Source: CBDCYN01 sp965224205 | GTDB lineage: Bacteria > Planctomycetota > Phycisphaerae > Phycisphaerales > Phycisphaeraceae | Length of the DNA stretch: 64,000 nt | Direction of reading: 5' to 3' | Assembly: GCA_965224205.1 (NCBI GenBank) | Contig: CBDCYN010000013.1 | Location: 62,001-126,000, forward strand | Part shown: positions 8,617 to 16,938 of the stretch, in pieces | Position numbering within the stretch: the stretch's first letter is position 1 | Layout: each line of letters opens with the position of its first letter | Notes under the pieces: generated by a model | Seen by the model: the letters and a program-made list of their open reading frames with translations, nothing else | Database searches by the model: none | What the model was told of the DNA's origin: nothing | Translations under genes and position numbers: made by a program

Positions 8617-9450
8617 GTGGCTGAACGCACGACACCCGGGGCCAAAGTAGCATTGACGATCGCCGGCAGCGACCCCAGCGGCGGGGCGGGGATCCAGGCG
8701 GACCTGAAGGTTTTCACGGCGATGGGGGTTTTCGGGTGCGCCGCGATCACCGCCGTGACGGCCCAAAACACCACCGAGGTCAAAGACACCATGATCCTCG
8801 AACCGGGCCTGATCGATCAGCAGGTCGAAGCCGTCGCAGGGGACATCGAGATCGACGCCACGAAGACCGGGATGCTCGGCAACGCGGCAGCCGTATCGGC
8901 CGTTGCCAAGGCGATCAAGCGGAACAAGCTCGCACCACTCGTCGTTGATCCGGTCATGGTCGCCACCAGCGGTGACCGTCTGCTCGAAGAGGCCGCGGTC
9001 AAGACCCTGTGTCAAGAACTGCTTCCCCTGGCCGCGGTGGTCACACCCAACCGTGATGAAGCCGCGGCGCTGCTGGGCCGCGATGCAGCGATCGAGGACG
9101 TCTTCTCCGCATCGCAGGCCGCCAAAGAGATCTGCGACCAGTTCGGGGTCAAGTCGTGCATCGTCACCGGGATCTACCGCCCTAACGATCACGAGGGCGA
9201 GGCGATCGACGTGTACTATGACGGCACGCAGGCCCATGAGATCGCTGGCGAGTGGCGCGCCACCGACAACCTCCACGGCACCGGCTGTACGTTCAGCGCC
9301 GCGATCACTGCGGCTTTAGCGAAGGGTCAGCCGATTGAAGAAGCGGTCGCGACAGCCAAAAACGTGGTCACCGAGGCGGTGCGCCAAACCACCGACCTGG
9401 GCCGCGGGGCCTCGCCGGTAAACCACCTGGCGTGTATGAATCTCAAATAA
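8617..9450 (+). CDS. thiD: Hydroxymethylpyrimidine / phosphomethylpyrimidine kinase
   Basis: A 277-residue ribokinase-fold enzyme that phosphorylates HMP and HMP-phosphate in thiamine synthesis. It has the ThiD start motif ALTIAGSDPSGGAGIQADLK, the VVDPVMVATSGDRLL motif, VVTPNRDEAAALLG, and the catalytic-loop motif DNLHGTGCTFSAAITA (the Gly-Thr-Gly-Cys anion hole). It starts with GTG at 8617, eight bases after AGGAG. It is divergent from the fhcA operon. I looked for a TPP riboswitch in the 120-base leader and did not find one. No other thi genes are nearby. Confidence 0.95.
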   Translation: MAERTTPGAKVALTIAGSDPSGGAGIQADLKVFTAMGVFGCAAITAVTAQNTTEVKDTMILEPGLIDQQVEAVAGDIEIDATKTGMLGNAAAVSAVAKAIKRNKLAPLVVDPVMVATSGDRLLEEAAVKTLCQELLPLAAVVTPNRDEAAALLGRDAAIEDVFSASQAAKEICDQFGVKSCIVTGIYRPNDHEGEAIDVYYDGTQAHEIAGEWRATDNLHGTGCTFSAAITAALAKGQPIEEAVATAKNVVTEAVRQTTDLGRGASPVNHLACMNLK

Positions 9451-9603
9451 CGCATGACGCTCTCCCCGCTGAGAAAATAGACAAAGCAGGTGAAAAGGGA
9501 AAATGTTGCCTGGGCCGCAAAATGCCCGATGTGGTCCCGCTCGCCGGTCACGGGTCACCCAGCGGCGATCCGAACCCCGGCCCAGATCGTACATATTGTG
9601 AAC

Positions 9604-11049
9604 ATGAAGCCACAGGAAGGTCTCCCGATCCATACTCAGCATCCGTTGGCGAGCCGTCCCCCTCATCTGGTCACGAGGTGGCGGTGGTTGGTCTTGGTGG
9701 TGGCGGTGTTGATGTTTTACGGGATCGTTCTATTCAGTCAGGGCAAGCTTCGCGGTTTATGGGCCCAACACGGCAAGCCGTCTGTGCGCGAGAAGGTGGG
9801 GATCTACGCGGTCGAGCGGCAGCTGCGTCGCGACGCACCCATCGGCCGTGGTGTGACCTTCGGCCACGTTGAGGGCAACGCCGGCGATTACCTGCCCGAT
9901 CTCAAAAACCGTCGGTTCCGAGGGGTCAAGACCACCGCCCGCAGCGGCACGAGCAAAGTCAACGGCCACGCCCTGGCCACCGCCAACAAGATCTACGGCC
10001 GCAACGGCCTGGCCCCGGGCGTGAGGGACGTTTATTTCTACACCACCAATTATTGGCTGCGGCAGGGGGTCATCAAGGCCGGGACCGGAGAGCCCCCGGA
10101 CCCGGACGGCCGGCGCGTGTTTACCCACAGCTGGATCGGGTACACCGGCCGATACGCGGCCAACACCCTGCGTCGGATCGATTACCTGATCGATCAGCAC
10201 GACGTGCTCATGACCGTCGGGGTCAACAACGGGTCGCACAGCAAGGTCCCCGCGCTGCTGGGTAGCGCCTATAACGTGATCGCGGTCGGGGTCACCAGCG
10301 GCAACAGCAGCGGGGGGTACACCACGTTCGAGACCGCCGGGCGGTGCAAGCCCGACATCGTCGCCCCCCAGCCCCAGACCAGCTTCTCGACCCCGGTCGT
10401 GGCATCGGTGATCGCGAGGCTGCTCGAAGCCGCCGATCGGATGGACGCTGATCGGATGGACGGCACGGTGACCGCCAGCCGCTCGGAGGTGATCAAGGCC
10501 GTGCTGATGGCCGGCGCCAGTAAACCCAAGGGTTGGCAGCCCCAACCGGGCAAGCCGCTCGACGAGCACCTCGGCGCGGGGACCGTTCGGTTTGATCACA
10601 GCTATCAGATCCTCACCGCCGGGCCGGTCATGCCCGGAAGAGTAACCGCCCCCGACGGGTGGGACTTGCGATCCCTGCCGGGTGGGGGGCAGGCGTCTTA
10701 CACGTTCGACGCGGTCGAGCCCACGGGCCCGGTCTCGGTCATGCTCGTGTGGAACCGGCGGATCGATGGCCGGCAGGTGACGGATCTATTTACTCAACGC
10801 ACCCGCTGGCTCGACGAGCCGCGGCTGGCGGATTTCGATCTGCGCCTGGTGCACATGGATGATCAGGGCCAAGAAAACATGGTCGCCGAGTCAGCCAGCG
10901 GGATCGATAACGTCGAGCATCTCTATACCCCGTCGCTTGCCTCGGGCCGGTATACCCTCACGGTTAGCCGCAAAGAGGCGTTAGACGAAGCATGGGACTA
11001 CGCCGTCGCTTGGCGTATCGAACCGCCCACAACAGAAGATTTAGAATAA
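9604..11049 (+). CDS. Membrane-anchored subtilase-like (S8) protein with altered catalytic Asp region
   Basis: A 481-residue protein with one N-terminal membrane segment (WLVLVVAVLMFYGIVLF, about residues 26-42). A subtilisin-type scaffold follows: the candidate His in GTSKVNGHALATA (about residue 125), GVNNGSHS, the VIAVGVTSGNSSGGY block that normally precedes the catalytic Ser, and PQTSFSTPVVASVIA, matching the Ser motif TSxATP (about residue 260). The N-terminal Asp motif is not canonical; the equivalent strand reads GVTFGHVEG, with His/Glu where Asp is expected. A beta-rich C-terminal part resembles the domain after many S8 peptidases. The start at 9604 gives a sensible cytoplasmic tail; upstream in-frame codons lack ribosome sites. 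Activity is uncertain. Confidence 0.7.
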   Translation: MKPQEGLPIHTQHPLASRPPHLVTRWRWLVLVVAVLMFYGIVLFSQGKLRGLWAQHGKPSVREKVGIYAVERQLRRDAPIGRGVTFGHVEGNAGDYLPDLKNRRFRGVKTTARSGTSKVNGHALATANKIYGRNGLAPGVRDVYFYTTNYWLRQGVIKAGTGEPPDPDGRRVFTHSWIGYTGRYAANTLRRIDYLIDQHDVLMTVGVNNGSHSKVPALLGSAYNVIAVGVTSGNSSGGYTTFETAGRCKPDIVAPQPQTSFSTPVVASVIARLLEAADRMDADRMDGTVTASRSEVIKAVLMAGASKPKGWQPQPGKPLDEHLGAGTVRFDHSYQILTAGPVMPGRVTAPDGWDLRSLPGGGQASYTFDAVEPTGPVSVMLVWNRRIDGRQVTDLFTQRTRWLDEPRLADFDLRLVHMDDQGQENMVAESASGIDNVEHLYTPSLASGRYTLTVSRKEALDEAWDYAVAWRIEPPTTEDLE

Positions 11050-11114
11050 CCCAGGGTTTCGCGAACCTGATCCGCGATCGGTCGGGGCATCCCGCGGACC
11101 CGATTAGAGCTAAC

Positions 11115-11216
11115 CCGATCCCGGATCAAAAGGCGGCATGACTTGTGTACGCGGCGAGTCACTTTTCGAGGTCCGGCGCGTACCCGACGCGGTATTTTGA
11201 TACGCGATGCGTATAC
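11115..11216 (-). repeat. Interspersed repeat R1, copy a
   Basis: About 100 bases shared with six other places in the window. Reading left to right it contains a CCCGATCCCGGATC-like end, GTGTACGCGGC, GCGCGTACCCGACGCGGTA, and ends in the palindrome GATACGCGATGCGTATAC. GTACGCG and CGCGTAC within it can pair. It sits between the subtilase-like gene and the TPR gene and ends 33 bases before the latter. Confidence 0.8.
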
Positions 11217-11249
11217 AATGGACGGGCCAGACGCCAGTGAGGAGCCGTG

Positions 11250-12194
11250 ATGAGCCAGCCGACGGACGATCCAACCTTCCCCATGACGCACGAAGCATTC
11301 GTCGATGCGGTGCGGTGGTTTTCTAGCGGTCGTCCGCGTGACGCTGAGGGAGTGTGCCTGCGGATCTTACGGGACGATCCTCATTATGCCCCCGCCCTAC
11401 ACATGCTGGGGGTGATCGCCGGTCGAGCGGGCAAACACGACATAGCCGTTCGCCTGATCCGCCGCGCGATCGCCGCCCAACCCGGCCACGCCGTGTTCCA
11501 CGAGAATCTCGGTTTTGCCCTTCACGCCCAGGGGCACCTAGCCCCCGCCAAGGCCTGCTACCAGCGGTCCCTGAAGCTCAACCCCACCAGCGCCGAGGCG
11601 CTCTTTAAGCTCGCCAACCTCTTGCTCGAACAAGGACGCGTAGACGAAAGCATCGCTTACTACCGCCGATCTCTTAACGTCAACCCGCAGTCATCCAAAA
11701 CGCATCTGAACCTGGCCGAGGCGTTGCGACGAAAAGGGTCGCACGGGCAGGCGATCCGCCACTATCAAACCGTGCTGCGGCTTAACCCCGCCGCTGGTCA
11801 AGCGTACAACAACCTCGCGGGGCTCTACCTCCAGCGGGGCCGCCCTGACAAGGCGTTGGTATGCCTGCGGCGGGGCCTGCGGTCTGCGCCCCGATCCGCG
11901 ACCACCCACAACAATATCGGCTGCGTCTTGTTAGCCGCGGGCCAACCCGGGCGGGCGATCGACCATTACCGGTACGCGCTTGAATTGAACCCCCGGCACA
12001 TCCACGCTCATCGGAACCTCGGCGTGGCGCTGGCGGCCCAGGGTGATGACCACGGGGCCCAGGCGTGCTTCGAGCGGATCGAGCGGATCAGCCCCGGCCA
12101 CCCCCTGGCAGCCCAGGGCCGCGCCAAGGCCGCCGAGATGACCTCCTTACGCAGCCCCAACGCCCGGCCATCTTCAGGCGACAAGACCCCCTAA
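11250..12194 (+). CDS. Tetratricopeptide repeat protein
   Basis: A 314-residue protein made almost entirely of TPR units, about seven, with recognisable signatures such as AVFHENLGFALHAQGHLAPA, EALFKLANLLLEQGRVDES, KTHLNLAEALRRKGSHGQA, QAYNNLAGLYLQRGRPDKA, TTHNNIGCVLLAAGQPGRA and HAHRNLGVALAAQGDDHGA. TPR arrays form superhelical protein-binding surfaces. There is no signal peptide or membrane segment, so it is probably cytoplasmic. The ATG at 11250 follows GAGGAG; the in-frame GTG just before is an alternative. The partner is unknown, and no methyltransferase or glycosyltransferase domain is attached. Confidence 0.85.
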   Translation: MSQPTDDPTFPMTHEAFVDAVRWFSSGRPRDAEGVCLRILRDDPHYAPALHMLGVIAGRAGKHDIAVRLIRRAIAAQPGHAVFHENLGFALHAQGHLAPAKACYQRSLKLNPTSAEALFKLANLLLEQGRVDESIAYYRRSLNVNPQSSKTHLNLAEALRRKGSHGQAIRHYQTVLRLNPAAGQAYNNLAGLYLQRGRPDKALVCLRRGLRSAPRSATTHNNIGCVLLAAGQPGRAIDHYRYALELNPRHIHAHRNLGVALAAQGDDHGAQACFERIERISPGHPLAAQGRAKAAEMTSLRSPNARPSSGDKTP

Positions 12195-12293
12195 ACCGCG
12201 GCGCATGAACGCGGCCCACGTGGCGGGTCACCCTCGCAAGCGGGAGCGAACCCTAGGTCGAGGTCCCGATGATGGGTTGGAGCCCCGGATCAC

Positions 12294-12632
12294 TCACAAC
12301 GCGTCGTCATCGGTCTCGCCGGTGCGGATCCGCACGACTTTGGATAGCGGGTACACGAAGATCTTCCCGTCGCCGATGTTCCCGGTCCGCGCCGCAGCGA
12401 TCACTTTGGCGATCACCTCGTCGACTTGTTCGTCACGCACCGCGATCTTGAGCAGGACCTTGGGCAGGAACCCGACGTCCAGGCGGGCGCCGCGGTACCG
12501 CTCGGTGTGGCCCTTCTGCTTGCCAAAGCCCTTGCACTCCAGGGCGGTGACCCCGAACACCCCCAGCTGGGCCAACCCCGACTTCACCCGGTCCAGGGCC
12601 GACGGTTTAACGACGCACTCGATCATGTGCAT
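12294..12632 (-). CDS. glnK: Nitrogen regulatory protein PII (GlnK/GlnB type) lacking Tyr51
   Basis: A 112-residue PII trimer subunit that senses 2-oxoglutarate and ATP/ADP and blocks the ammonium channel. The family blocks are present: KGFGKQKGHTERYRG (T-loop, ATP-binding region), FLPKVLLKIAV and the C-terminal RTGNIGDGKIFVYPL. Numbering matches E. coli GlnB exactly; Tyr46 is kept, but position 51, the usual uridylylation Tyr, is Leu (RGARLDVGF). Control by GlnD is therefore unlikely at that site. The start at 12632 has AGGAG seven bases upstream. It lies 90 bases downstream of amtB on the same strand, so GlnK is assigned from context. Confidence 0.93.
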   Translation of the reverse strand: MHMIECVVKPSALDRVKSGLAQLGVFGVTALECKGFGKQKGHTERYRGARLDVGFLPKVLLKIAVRDEQVDEVIAKVIAAARTGNIGDGKIFVYPLSKVVRIRTGETDDDAL

Positions 12633-12722
12633 GACCGGACTCCTGCGTAGGCGGCGAGTGTGAGTAACGAAAGATTACGGTCCATCGGTTCTCCGCAACA
12701 GCCCGCCGCGTGTGGTCTTGAG

Positions 12723-14141
12723 TTACAGCTCGCCCGCGTGGTAGCTCTTGATAAACGTCTGCTGGAAGTCGGGGTAGGCCGCCATGTCGTGCTCCCCAAG
12801 GTCCAGGCCCTCGATCTCTTCGCTTTCACTGACACGCAACCCGCAGATCTTGTGGATCACAAAGAACGTGACCCCCGCAAACAGAACCGTAAAAGCACCT
12901 ACCGCCGCCACCCCGACCGCCTGCTTGCCCAGCTGCGCTACACCCGCCTTATCGCCAAACAACCCCACCGCCAGGGTGCCCCAGATCCCGCACACCAGGT
13001 GCACCGAGATCGCCCCCACCGGGTCGTCGATCTTGAGCTTATCGAAAAAGTAGACCGACACGACCACCAGCAAACCCGACATACCCCCAACGAGAGTCGC
13101 CCACGCCGGCACCATCACGTCCGCCCCGGCGGTGATCCCCACCAGCCCAGCGAGGATCCCGTTAAGCGACATGCTCAGGTCCGGCTTGCCCGCTAACCAA
13201 CCCGACAGCACCGCCGCCCCGATCGCCCCCGCCGCCGCCCCGAGGCACGTATTAACCAAAACCAATGAAGTCCCCGCGGGGTCGGCGCTGAGCACCGATC
13301 CGCCGTTGAACCCAAACCACCCCAGCCACAGCAGGAACACCCCGATCGTCGCCAGCGGCATGCTGTGGCCGCGGATCGCGTTGATCGCCCCGTCTTGAGC
13401 GTATTTACCCCGCCGCGGCCCGAGGATGATCGCCCCCACCAACGCCCCCCAACCCCCCACCGCGTGCACGAGCGTCGAACCGGCGAAGTCATGAAACCCT
13501 AGTTTTTCTAGCCAGCCCCCGCCCCACTTCCAATACCCGGTCATGGGGTAGCTGACCGCCACGAACAGGGTCGAGAACAACAGGAACGGCATCAATTTGA
13601 TCCGCTCAGCCACCGCCCCGGAGACGATGGTCGCCGCGGTCGCCGCGAACATGCCCTGGAACAGGAAATCGGTCCAGTAGGTGTAATGCCCGTCGGCGTA
13701 CCCCGGGCCGAGCCCCGCCTCGTCGGTGGCGATCCACAGCGACGGCACCACGAACCAACCGTTGCCCCCGCCGGGGTACATGAGGTTGAACCCAACGATC
13801 GCGTAGGTCACCAGCCCGATCGCCGGGATCAGGGTGTTTTTAAAGAGGATGTTGCATGTGTTCTTGGACCGTGTCAGCCCCGACTCGACCGTCGCGAAAC
13901 CCAGGTGCATGATAAACACCAGCGCGGTGCAGACCATCATCCACGCATTGTTAGCCGTAAACAAAGCTAGCGTGGCGGGATCGTCTTGCGCGGGGATCGC
14001 CTCCAACGGGCCGTTCGAGGATACCGACACACCCTGTGCAAACGTCCATGACCCAGCGGCTGCCACCGTCAGGGAAATGATCACCACAGTGAACGTCCAT
14101 GGTCTGTTCCTGGGGTGGGTCCACGGGGTTCGATCATTCAT
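12723..14141 (-). CDS. amtB: Ammonium transporter
   Basis: A 472-residue Amt/MEP/Rh family channel for ammonium uptake. It has an N-terminal hydrophobic signal-like segment (FTVVIISLTVAAAGSWTFAQG) and then about eleven membrane helices. Family motifs include NTCNILFKNTLIPAIG, the DFAGSTLVHAVGGWGAL pore motif with conserved Asp and His, LLWLGWFGFNGGS, and the second pore His in ISVHLVCGIWGTLAVGLFG. The start at 14141 is chosen because the longer frame would begin upstream of the predicted sigma-54 transcription start. The gene order is amtB then glnK, the reverse of the common order. Confidence 0.96.
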   Translation of the reverse strand: MNDRTPWTHPRNRPWTFTVVIISLTVAAAGSWTFAQGVSVSSNGPLEAIPAQDDPATLALFTANNAWMMVCTALVFIMHLGFATVESGLTRSKNTCNILFKNTLIPAIGLVTYAIVGFNLMYPGGGNGWFVVPSLWIATDEAGLGPGYADGHYTYWTDFLFQGMFAATAATIVSGAVAERIKLMPFLLFSTLFVAVSYPMTGYWKWGGGWLEKLGFHDFAGSTLVHAVGGWGALVGAIILGPRRGKYAQDGAINAIRGHSMPLATIGVFLLWLGWFGFNGGSVLSADPAGTSLVLVNTCLGAAAGAIGAAVLSGWLAGKPDLSMSLNGILAGLVGITAGADVMVPAWATLVGGMSGLLVVVSVYFFDKLKIDDPVGAISVHLVCGIWGTLAVGLFGDKAGVAQLGKQAVGVAAVGAFTVLFAGVTFFVIHKICGLRVSESEEIEGLDLGEHDMAAYPDFQQTFIKSYHAGEL

Positions 14142-14230
14142 TATAAAAAGTCCTGTGATGAGGGATATCGGTTTATATCGCGTAGCAGAACGTGCACGTC
14201 TGCGATAAGGGGTCATCTCGGATACCATTT

Positions 14231-14246
14231 AGCAAAGTGAATGCCT
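14231..14246 (-). promoter_or_regulatory. Candidate sigma-54 (-24/-12) promoter of amtB-glnK
   Basis: On the minus strand the sequence AGGCATTCACTTTGCT has GG and GC separated by exactly ten bases. It matches the TGGCAC-N5-TTGCT consensus at nine of eleven positions. It lies about 90 bases upstream of the amtB start, giving a leader of about 78 bases. Nitrogen genes are classic sigma-54 targets, and rpoN is in this window. Confidence 0.6.
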
Positions 14247-14301
14247 GGGCGTGGCTTTGATGTTATTGATTTATTTACGGATGTTTAACCGTTTTTATGA
14301 A

Positions 14302-14327
14302 CGTTGCAAGAAGGACTTGAAGCAACG
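14302..14327. promoter_or_regulatory. Inverted repeat upstream of the sigma-54 site, possible activator site
   Basis: CGTTGC at 14302 and GCAACG at 14322 form a six-base inverted repeat with a 14-base spacer, about 60-95 bases upstream of the -24 element. That is a usual distance for an NtrC-type enhancer site, but the sequence is not the enteric NtrC consensus. Weak support. Confidence 0.3.
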
Positions 14328-14470
14328 GGATTGCCCTTATTGTGTTCATTTTTTTGAATATAACCTAATTTTTAGGCATTTATTTTTTTGTTGCGTCAAT
14401 AGATGGCATTTAGGGCTGTCTGTGTGGCTTGAGACCCGTGTCGAGGAGCGAAGCGTCGACGTGGTCAGCT

Positions 14471-15970
14471 TCACCGCACCAGGGCCTTCCGTAGCTGGAC
14501 TATCATGGACGACGGGTATAGCCCGAAACACCAGTCCCGCTTCATCGCCACGTGCCGGTTGGCTACGCCCAGCTGGGTTTGATCGAGATCTTGTTTGGCT
14601 TTTCGGATCAAACCCCGGTGCGAGCCGACCAACGCGCGGTTGATCTCATGGATCTCGCGAAACGATTCAGCCCGACGCCAGCGGTCTCGATCGTTGTTCA
14701 TCTGTTGGATCAACTGCCACTTGCGCGCCGCTGCCGATCGTTCCTGGCCCTCTAACGATCGGGCCACCCGATCGACGTTGTGGGGCAGGTGATGAACCCA
14801 CCACCGAGCCCGGTCGAGATCTTTCGGGTCCGCGACCGGGGCGTCGAATCCCAGATATAGATCCGCGCTGACCGTCACCCGCGGGGCCAGGTCGGTATCC
14901 AGCCACTCTTTACACCACTGTTCGGTGACCCGGTCATAAAGCCTCCCACCGCTGCCATGGACAAACAAGTCGCAGAATTCTGACCGCACCAGCGCCGTCA
15001 TCAGCAACGCCCGCGGGGCCAGACCGATATAACCTCCCGGCGTATCTTCAGATCGTGGGACCAGCTGACCGTGGCTCAAGATCAACACCGGCCGGCTCTG
15101 GGTCAGATCCACAAACACCCGTTGCCGGGATCTCACGCCAGCCGCTGCGTCCTTCCGTGACGCGCGGGTATCGTTCCACCACAGCGGCAGCTCGACCCGA
15201 CCCGGCTCGACAAGCAGCGCCTCCACCCGGGCATCGGGGAACCGTTGGGCTGCGCGGTTGTACGCCTCGACACAACCCCGGGCATCCCCCAGCATCCGGT
15301 CCACCCAGCCTTGGGCCGCTGGCGTCGTCAGCAGGTCACTGGCCAGGACCGTGGAAACCCGCCCCACATACGGCCGCATAAGGTGCTCAAGGACGCCGCT
15401 GATCTGCCACGCCAAATTGTCGCAGGCCCCCCGGTCCTGCCCCCACGCCTCGATCAGGGGCGACAGGTCCACGGGCAGGTTCGCTTGTTCACCCGCGCCG
15501 GTACGCTGCAACAAGTTCACCACCTGCCCGGCATCAACCGGGGGGTGCATCCCGGTCGGGATCGCCGTATCCTGCGGGCCCAGCTGCACGCAGCGCACGG
15601 ACAATCGGCCGTCGGCGACGACAGGCAGCTCCAACCCCAGCGCCTCGTGAACGTCCTGGTCGACGACCACGTTGAGCACCCGGCCACCAACCCGGCGTGC
15701 CGCCTCTGACGCCGCGATGTACTTCGCCAAGATCCCCGGGTGCCACAGCCACGCCTGGTGGCCGACAGCGATCACCGGCCGGTCGTCGCCCACCGGCTGG
15801 CCCCCCCGGGCACGCAAGAGTTCATCGAGTTGTTGACGGGACGGTGATTCACCCGCGGGTGGTTGTATCGCCCATCGATCCAGCGGCGGGTCAACAAATG
15901 CCTCCATCACAGGCTTCGTGAGTGCTGGCCCGCGGGAGTCGACTGGGTTTGGGTCGCTAGGGGCACTCAC
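14471..15970 (-). CDS. Conserved hypothetical protein, distantly BshC-like
   Basis: A 499-residue soluble protein. Two stretches recall bacillithiol synthase BshC: VIAVGHQAWLWHPGILAKYIAA near residue 65, like the GQQAGLFTGP block of BshC, and a later LAPRALLMTALVRSEFCDLFVHGSGGRLYDRVTEQW region, where BshC has its RPLVQD...YVGGPGEIAYW block. The C-terminus is a charged, probably coiled helix region (about residues 400-480). The resemblance is weak and made by eye, so no activity is assigned. Its start overlaps the stop of the upstream glycosyltransferase by four bases (ATGA), which fixes the start and suggests a two-gene operon. Confidence 0.6.
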   Translation of the reverse strand: MSAPSDPNPVDSRGPALTKPVMEAFVDPPLDRWAIQPPAGESPSRQQLDELLRARGGQPVGDDRPVIAVGHQAWLWHPGILAKYIAASEAARRVGGRVLNVVVDQDVHEALGLELPVVADGRLSVRCVQLGPQDTAIPTGMHPPVDAGQVVNLLQRTGAGEQANLPVDLSPLIEAWGQDRGACDNLAWQISGVLEHLMRPYVGRVSTVLASDLLTTPAAQGWVDRMLGDARGCVEAYNRAAQRFPDARVEALLVEPGRVELPLWWNDTRASRKDAAAGVRSRQRVFVDLTQSRPVLILSHGQLVPRSEDTPGGYIGLAPRALLMTALVRSEFCDLFVHGSGGRLYDRVTEQWCKEWLDTDLAPRVTVSADLYLGFDAPVADPKDLDRARWWVHHLPHNVDRVARSLEGQERSAAARKWQLIQQMNNDRDRWRRAESFREIHEINRALVGSHRGLIRKAKQDLDQTQLGVANRHVAMKRDWCFGLYPSSMIVQLRKALVR

Positions 15971-16755
15971 GCCGACACGGCGGGGTCTTCAGTCACAGCG
16001 GGTCGAGGCGCCGGTTCATCACCGGCCGCACACCGGGTACAACACGGCGGCCCGAACCGTTCGGGGAACTTCGCCAGCTCCTGGTCGAACACCGCCTTGT
16101 AGTGCGTCAAGCGGTTCTGGGCATCGTCCAAAGCCCCGCCGAAGCTGCGGTGGGGGTCGTTGTAGATCAAACGGATCGGCACCTCGGCCACCCGCAACCC
16201 CCGGGCCACCGCCTGGACCCAGAACTGCACCGGGAACGCGTAACCCGATTCATCGATCTGCAACTGCTCTAGCGACGACACCCGGTACGCCTTGAACCCA
16301 CAAAACCCGTCGGTGATGTCCAAGCCCAGCCTCTGATTAAACAGGCGGGTCATCTCCGTGTTGATCGCCCGTCGCTCCGCCGGCGGCAGGTCATCTTCGC
16401 GGTCTTGGGTCATGTACCGGCTGCCGCTGATGACATCGGCGCCGTCGGCTTCGATCGCTTGGTAGAAATCGGGCAGGCTCGCCGGCTCGTGCTGCTCGTC
16501 GCAGTCCATGGTGATCAGCCAATCGAAACGGTAGCACATCGCCCACCGGAACGCGTCGATCATGCACTGCCCGTACCCACGGTTCACAGCGTGGCGGATC
16601 ACCTCCACCGGCTGGCGGGCCAGCAGCAGGGGGGTGTCGTCGGTCGACCCGTCGTCGATCACCAGGATATCCCGGGCGTACCGGCGCACCTCGCTAAGCA
16701 CCCGCGAGACGTACCCCTGCTCGTTATATACGGGGATCGCGACCAGTATCCGCAT
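15967..16755 (-). CDS. Family 2 glycosyltransferase (DPM1/polyprenyl-phosphate type)
   Basis: A 262-residue GT-A enzyme with MRILVAIPVYNEQGYVSRVL at the start, the nucleotide-binding ILVIDDGSTDDTPLLL, a DXD-like acid motif in WLITMDCDEQHEP, and the acceptor-side GSRYMTQDRED and ITDGFCGFKAYR motifs. This pattern matches dolichyl- or polyprenyl-phosphate mannosyl/glucosyl transferases that lack their own membrane domain. The C-terminus carries a short Cys pair (PPCCTRCAAG) and a Pro-rich tail. The ATG follows TAGGAG with seven bases spacing. It overlaps the downstream BshC-like gene. The sugar donor cannot be told from sequence. Confidence 0.88.
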   Translation of the reverse strand: MRILVAIPVYNEQGYVSRVLSEVRRYARDILVIDDGSTDDTPLLLARQPVEVIRHAVNRGYGQCMIDAFRWAMCYRFDWLITMDCDEQHEPASLPDFYQAIEADGADVISGSRYMTQDREDDLPPAERRAINTEMTRLFNQRLGLDITDGFCGFKAYRVSSLEQLQIDESGYAFPVQFWVQAVARGLRVAEVPIRLIYNDPHRSFGGALDDAQNRLTHYKAVFDQELAKFPERFGPPCCTRCAAGDEPAPRPAVTEDPAVSA

Positions 16756-16870
16756 GATGGGCTCCTAACCGGGTTCGTATCGTGACCTCATCGCGCTCTC
16801 ATGATAGTAGACCAAGCGGTGCATGGCTTCAATCATTGATGCCCGCGGCGTATGAATGAGCCATGTCGTG

Positions 16871-16938
16871 GATCGGTTCGACTCCGAAGACCTCTCCGCC
16901 GCGTACACAAGTCATCTCGCGATTTCATCCGAGACCGG
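16871..16938 (+). repeat. Interspersed repeat R1, copy b (partial), overlapping the 3' end of rsmA
   Basis: The 3' half of R1 (GACCTC..CCGCCGCGTACAC, then ATTTCATCCGAGACCGG) is well kept; the 5' half is eroded. The repeat runs into the end of the convergent rsmA, so it supplies the rsmA stop codon and its last residues (VSDEIAR). Confidence 0.65.

Noticed and set aside
16871..16890. tRNA-like T-arm (GGTTCGACTCC)
   Set aside because: No acceptor partner or anticodon arm can be built upstream; the bases belong to the decayed start of repeat R1.
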